Positions 59,743-64,000 of a stretch of DNA of 64,000 nt are shown here, piece by piece. The position numbers were made by a program, and so were the translations under genes. How positions within the stretch are numbered: the stretch's first letter is position 1; each line of letters begins with the position of its first letter. The DNA is from Flavobacteriales bacterium. Its GTDB lineage: Bacteria; Bacteroidota; Bacteroidia; Flavobacteriales_F; PHOS-HE28. The notes below the pieces were generated by a model that saw nothing but the letters and a program-made list of their open reading frames with translations, searched no databases and was not told where the DNA came from. Location of the stretch: contig JADJAA010000001.1 of NCBI GenBank assembly GCA_016704485.1, positions 1,054,001 to 1,118,000 of the forward strand. The letters are read 5' to 3'.

Positions 59743-61164
59743 ATGGCGTGTACAGGATGTAGTAGTGGGAAGGACGGAAAACCGGCCGGATGTAAGAGCA
59801 ACGGCTATTGCAGCTCCAGTGGATGCAATAAGCTGGGGGTATTCGATTGGTTGGCGGGGGTGCCTATTCCAGGCGGCCAACAACCGTTCGATGGGGTGGA
59901 GGTGCGCTTCAAGAATACACGGAAGGCTTTTTACCGTAACACCATTGGCTTGCAGATACTGCCGGGAGACCTGGTTACTGTGGAATCCGCCTCTGGATAT
60001 GATATCGGGATGGTGAGCTTAGCGGGTGAACTGGTCCGGGCGCAAATGGATCGTAAGAAGACCATCGGAGAGGTCTATGATCTGCGCAATGTGTTACGCA
60101 AGTCTACCCAAGAGGATATTGATCGTTGGCATGCAGTCCGCAAGTTAGAGGACGATACCATGCATGGGATCCGCAATGTTACGCAGGAAGCGGGCATGAA
60201 CATGAAGGTGACCGATGTGGAATACCAAGCTGATGGCACGCGGGCGACTGTGTATTACACGGCTGAGGAACGCGTCGATTTCCGCAGTATTCTGAAAACA
60301 GTGAGCGATACCTACAAAGTGCGCGTGGAAATGAAACAGATCGGTTCACGGCAAGAGGCTGGGCGGATCGGTGGTATAGGAAGTTGTGGGCGCGAGTTGT
60401 GCTGTAGTACGTGGCTCACGGATTTCCGCAGTGTTACGACCAGTGCAGCGCGGTACCAGCAATTGGCGCTGAACCCACAGAAACTTGCTGGCCAGTGTGG
60501 TAAGCTCAAGTGCTGCCTCAATTACGAGCTCGATATGTACATCGAGGCGATCAAGAGCTACCCCTCGACCAATGCCAAATTAAAGACCAAGCAAGGCATA
60601 GGCGCACATATGAAGACCGACATTTTCCTTGAGAAGATGTGGTATGGCTTCAAGCAACCCGGTGGGCCTTTTGTAATGGCTGGGTTTCCGATCGATGTGG
60701 TGCGCGACATCCTAGCCCAGAACAAAGAAGGAATTGAGCCTGAAGTGGATCTGAATATGGAGGATGAATCGAAACAGGTCGCTGTTAAAACACATGATTA
60801 TGAGAACGTGTTGGGCAATGAAGATCTGTCGCGTTTCGATACCAAGATCAAGTCCGGTAAGAAGCGTTCGAAAAAGAAGAAACGTCCAAGCGGGAATAGA
60901 GATGATCGTGGCCCTGCACAGGCCAAGGGTCCGAACGAAGGAGGCGAAGGACCCAGACCGCCGCGAGGCCCACGCCCGGAACGAAAGCCACGCCCGGAAG
61001 GTGGATCGCAACAGAACGCTGGCCCACGGCCTCAAGGTGATGGTCCGCGCCCAGAACGGAGCCGGAGGAACCGCGGTAGGGGCAGGGGTAAGGGTAAGGG
61101 TAAGGGTAAGGACGGGCCAGCTCCAGGCGGTGATGCTGCGCCACCAAAACCACCAGCGGCCTAG
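59743..61164 (+). CDS. ricT: PSP1-domain protein RicT
   Basis: RicT (YaaT) is a subunit of an iron-sulphur complex that, in Bacillus, supports RNase Y activity and development. The 473-residue product begins with a Cys-rich segment (MACTGCSSGKDGKPAGCKS), then a PSP1 domain (about 50-260) with GSCGRELCCSTWL and CGKLKCCLNYELDMY carrying the conserved cysteines. The C-terminal 110 residues are a low-complexity basic Arg/Pro/Gly/Lys tail with a (GGGTAA)4 DNA tract. It is followed after two bases by gldH. Confidence 0.9.
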   Translation: MACTGCSSGKDGKPAGCKSNGYCSSSGCNKLGVFDWLAGVPIPGGQQPFDGVEVRFKNTRKAFYRNTIGLQILPGDLVTVESASGYDIGMVSLAGELVRAQMDRKKTIGEVYDLRNVLRKSTQEDIDRWHAVRKLEDDTMHGIRNVTQEAGMNMKVTDVEYQADGTRATVYYTAEERVDFRSILKTVSDTYKVRVEMKQIGSRQEAGRIGGIGSCGRELCCSTWLTDFRSVTTSAARYQQLALNPQKLAGQCGKLKCCLNYELDMYIEAIKSYPSTNAKLKTKQGIGAHMKTDIFLEKMWYGFKQPGGPFVMAGFPIDVVRDILAQNKEGIEPEVDLNMEDESKQVAVKTHDYENVLGNEDLSRFDTKIKSGKKRSKKKKRPSGNRDDRGPAQAKGPNEGGEGPRPPRGPRPERKPRPEGGSQQNAGPRPQGDGPRPERSRRNRGRGRGKGKGKGKDGPAPGGDAAPPKPPAA

Positions 61165-61166
61165 GT

Positions 61167-61637
61167 ATGCGGATCATTCTATGGTGTCTGTGTTCAGCAC
61201 TCTTGTTCGGGTGTACTGAGGGTGTTGTTTTTCAAGAGGATCTGCCCATCCCCAATGGAACGTGGGACCGGAGCTATCAGCCGGAATTCGCCTTTGACAT
61301 TACCGATACCATTTCTCAACACGACGTGTTCATCGACGTGCGGCATACGGGTGATTATCCGTTCAGCGACCTGTACTTGTTCATCGACCTGAAAGGGCCG
61401 GGAGGCAAGGAAATGCGCGATACGGTGCAATGCTTGTTGGCGGATCCCATGGGTCGATGGTACGGCAAAGGTACCGGGTTCATCACTGCCGATCGGTACC
61501 AAGCCAAAGTGCTTTACAAGGTGCACAACAGATTCCCGGCCAACGGGCGTTATTCGTTGAAGTTGGAGCAAGCCATGCGCACAGAGGTTTTGGAGGGTGT
61601 GCTGGATATCGGCGTAAGCGTGGAGCGTTCGAAGTGA
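61167..61637 (+). CDS. gldH: Gliding-motility lipoprotein GldH
   Basis: The 156-residue protein starts with a lipoprotein signal (MRIILWCLCSALLFGCTEG, Cys16) and has the GldH layout (NGTWDRSYQPEFAFDITDTI, YPFSDLYLFIDLKGPGG, MGRWYGKGTGFITADRY). GldH is required for gliding and T9SS function in Flavobacterium. Its presence behind ricT is the conserved order and supports a functional T9SS, in line with the sorting domains in this window. Confidence 0.92.
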   Translation: MRIILWCLCSALLFGCTEGVVFQEDLPIPNGTWDRSYQPEFAFDITDTISQHDVFIDVRHTGDYPFSDLYLFIDLKGPGGKEMRDTVQCLLADPMGRWYGKGTGFITADRYQAKVLYKVHNRFPANGRYSLKLEQAMRTEVLEGVLDIGVSVERSK

Positions 61638-61777
61638 GTGGTATTGCATGACGTCCGTTGAGTACTGCATACTGTACATTGCATAACTCCAGTCGTTAAA
61701 GAACGTGATACACGAAACAGCACCGAACTTTGTCCGTTATTCAATGATTGCGGAAAGGCGTTAGACCTTCGTTCAAC

Positions 61778-64000
61778 ATGACGGAACAACCCAAAAAGAT
61801 AAGATCGAAAAAGTGGCTTAGGCTCTGGTGGCTGCTAATGCTATCGCCGGTGATCGTTTTGCTAACAATGCTGTTCTCGGCTGCGAATAGCGACCTGCCA
61901 AGTACGGCTGACCTGGAGAACCCGCGGAGTGATCTGGCTACAGCGCTGCTCTTTGCCGATGGTACCCAAATGGGCCAGTATTACAGAGAGAACCGCATTC
62001 CTGTGAATTATGATCAGATCAGCCCTAATGTGGTAAATGCACTGATCGCGACGGAAGACCAACGCTTCCGTGTCCATAGCGGCGTGGATGTACGAGGAAC
62101 GGTGCGAGCAGCCGTGTTCCTGGGAAAGCGCGGTGGAGCTAGCACCCTTACTCAACAGCTTAGTAAAATGCTGTTCACCGATCGTGCACCGAACTTTTTC
62201 AAACGAACATTCCAGAAATTCCAAGAGTGGATCATCAGCGCGCAACTGGAACGGCAATACACGAAAGATGAGATCATCGCGATGTACCTCAACCGGTTCG
62301 ATTGGATCAATCAGGCCGTAGGCATAAACAGTGCCGCACGGGTCTACTTTAATACCACACCGGACTCGTTGAAGGTCGAGGAAGCCGCACTGCTCGTGGG
62401 CATGTGTAAGAACCCGGCACTGTTCAATCCATTGCGAAGACCCGATACCACCATGACCCGGCGCATGGTCGTTCTGGACCAGATGCGCAAGAACGGATTT
62501 CTTACAACCCCGCAATATGATTCATTGAAAGCGTTACCCATGGGGCTGGACTTTCAGCGCATTAGCCATACCGAAGGACCGGCACCCTATTTCCGTGAGG
62601 AACTGCGTGGAAAACTGGAAGCATTACTGAGTGAGAAAGATGATGCGGGTAATTACAAGATACATAAGTCCGATGGTAGCCGTTACGATGTCTATACCGA
62701 CGGATTGAAAGTGTATACCACCATCGATAAGCGCATGCAGCAATACGGTGAGTACGCTGTTGCCGAACATTTGGGTACTGAACTGCAACCCGATTTCGAA
62801 CGCGATATGAAACGGAAGAAGAACCGCCCGTTCGATTTCCGCGTGACCGAAGATGAGGTAGCGTCCATCCTGAATTCGGCCATGAAACGCAGTGTGCGGT
62901 ATAAGAACCTGGTCGGTAAACAATGCCCGAACTGCGAGCGTCCTTCAAAATACATCGAAACGGTGAAACACGAGGGCTCCATGCACTTCCATTGCAAACC
63001 GAAAGAAGGTGGATGTGATACGTATTGGCCAGTTGTGAAGGAGGATGATATTCCAAAGATCTTCGATGAGCCGGTTGCCATGAAAGTATTCAGTTGGAAA
63101 GGGGACATCGATACGGTCATGAGCCCGATGGATTCGATCCGCTATTACAAAGGATTCCTGCAAAGCGGATTGCTAAGCGTAGACCCCCATACCGGCTTCG
63201 TAAAAGCATGGGTCGGTGGCATAGACTTCAAACATTTCCAATATGATCACGTGGAAAAGGCACGTCGGCAAGTGGGTTCCACCTTCAAGCCGTTCGTTTA
63301 TGCTACAGCGATCCGCGAAGGTATGGAACCATGCCACGAACTACCGAACCAACGCGTTTGTTTCGATATGCCCGATGGACAGCCTACCTGGTGTCCCGAG
63401 AACAGTGATGGCGAGTATGGCGGCATGGTAACCGTGCAATACGCATTGGCCAATTCCATGAACACCGTTACTGCTTGGCTCATGAAACAGTACGGTCCGC
63501 AAGCAGTTACGGTACTTGCCAGGCACATGGGCATTAAGAGCCCCTTGGAGCCGGTGCCATCGCTCTGCTTGGGCGTTGCCGATCTTACACTCATGGAGAT
63601 GACCGGTGCGTTCGCCAGCTTCGCGAATCAAGGGGTGTACATCGAACCGATCACGTTCACGCGCATCGAGGATATGAACGGCAATACTATTTTCGATGTG
63701 ATGCCTGTCACTTATGAAGCGTTGGATGAACGCACGGCGTACATCATGCTGGATATGCTGAAGGGCGTTACCGATGGCGCTTACAACCCAAGCACTGGTC
63801 GCACCGTGGGTACCGGTGTTCGTTTGCGCATGAGTTGGGGCAACCGCGCCAAGTACGGGAACATCAAGTACCCAACAGCTGCAAAGACCGGTACCACGCA
63901 GAACAACAGCGATGGATGGTTCATGGCCATTACACCGGATCTGGTAACCGGCGTATGGACCGGTGCCGACGACCGCAGTGTACGCTTCAGTACCACCGAC
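61778..64000 (+). CDS. Penicillin-binding protein 1A, class A (3' end outside window)
   Basis: A bifunctional peptidoglycan synthase, 741 residues visible and still open at the window's end. It has a cytoplasmic start, a membrane helix (about 16-36), a glycosyltransferase-51 domain (EDQRFRVHSGVD, about 93-104; GGASTLTQQLSK) and a transpeptidase domain with STFK (Ser501), SMN (Ser560) and KTGT (Lys703). Between them is a Cys-containing insert (Cys383, 386, 406, 413) that resembles a zinc ribbon. ATG 61778 is used. It belongs to the ricT-gldH-pbp neighbourhood conserved in Bacteroidota. Confidence 0.94.
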   Translation, partial: MTEQPKKIRSKKWLRLWWLLMLSPVIVLLTMLFSAANSDLPSTADLENPRSDLATALLFADGTQMGQYYRENRIPVNYDQISPNVVNALIATEDQRFRVHSGVDVRGTVRAAVFLGKRGGASTLTQQLSKMLFTDRAPNFFKRTFQKFQEWIISAQLERQYTKDEIIAMYLNRFDWINQAVGINSAARVYFNTTPDSLKVEEAALLVGMCKNPALFNPLRRPDTTMTRRMVVLDQMRKNGFLTTPQYDSLKALPMGLDFQRISHTEGPAPYFREELRGKLEALLSEKDDAGNYKIHKSDGSRYDVYTDGLKVYTTIDKRMQQYGEYAVAEHLGTELQPDFERDMKRKKNRPFDFRVTEDEVASILNSAMKRSVRYKNLVGKQCPNCERPSKYIETVKHEGSMHFHCKPKEGGCDTYWPVVKEDDIPKIFDEPVAMKVFSWKGDIDTVMSPMDSIRYYKGFLQSGLLSVDPHTGFVKAWVGGIDFKHFQYDHVEKARRQVGSTFKPFVYATAIREGMEPCHELPNQRVCFDMPDGQPTWCPENSDGEYGGMVTVQYALANSMNTVTAWLMKQYGPQAVTVLARHMGIKSPLEPVPSLCLGVADLTLMEMTGAFASFANQGVYIEPITFTRIEDMNGNTIFDVMPVTYEALDERTAYIMLDMLKGVTDGAYNPSTGRTVGTGVRLRMSWGNRAKYGNIKYPTAAKTGTTQNNSDGWFMAITPDLVTGVWTGADDRSVRFSTTD

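Overview
The window looks like chromosomal DNA of a free-living member of the Bacteroidota, most likely order Flavobacteriales; I cannot name a genus. Supporting signs are several proteins ending in type IX secretion (T9SS) C-terminal sorting domains, the gliding lipoprotein gene gldH, the conserved blocks prs-rplY-pth, acpP-fabF-rnc-IPExxxVDY-pyk and holB/ricT/gldH/pbp1A, an ECF sigma factor next to a membrane-anchored beta-barrel protein, and promoters of the form TTG-N19/20-TAnnTTTG rather than the E. coli type. G+C is in the upper 40s by eye, with a few clearly AT-rich islands.

Layout. 1-2115: end of an unknown gene and a T9SS cargo protein. 2134-7458: RNase R, PRPP synthetase, L25, peptidyl-tRNA hydrolase and ferritin. 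7459-8773: a shortened IS1634-like element inside an unusually long target duplication. 8796-14425: an exported M28 peptidase, a YfiR-TPR-PP2C signalling operon and a universal stress protein. 14661-22041: three ssb genes with short tails, all preceded by 10-bp phased repeats; among them lie a sigma/trans-envelope/PKD operon, two small genes, an IS200-type transposase and an AT-rich DUF1796 gene. 22327-30600: an acyltransferase, a beta-helix protein, a 13-PKD-domain T9SS protein, a T9SS gene cut in two by an IS5-family element, and a decayed copy of the PKD gene's 5' end. 30713-36944: tRNA-Asn, a PfkB kinase, a C10 protease, a lipoprotein superoxide dismutase, a biotin carrier and RNase HI. 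36971-43386: MarC, PurN, a nitroreductase, and the fatty-acid/RNase III/pyruvate kinase block, in which fabF carries a one-base frameshift. 43617-49698: an AEC transporter, a tandemly duplicated secreted protein with a relic of its neighbour between the copies, a FAD reductase and pheS. 49695-64000: a cyclophilin, CvpA, a multicopper oxidase behind a 36-bp perfect palindrome, a membrane M28 peptidase, a cold-shock protein, pgk, holB, a methyltransferase, ricT, gldH and the start of a class A penicillin-binding protein.

Most of the window is housekeeping or envelope biology. Its unusual content is in how genes have been copied, interrupted and reshuffled (ssb, PKD, secreted pair, IS insertions), and in a few regulatory structures: the ssb phased repeats and the palindrome before the oxidase. 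I found no CRISPR array, toxin-antitoxin pair, recognisable defence island or prophage.
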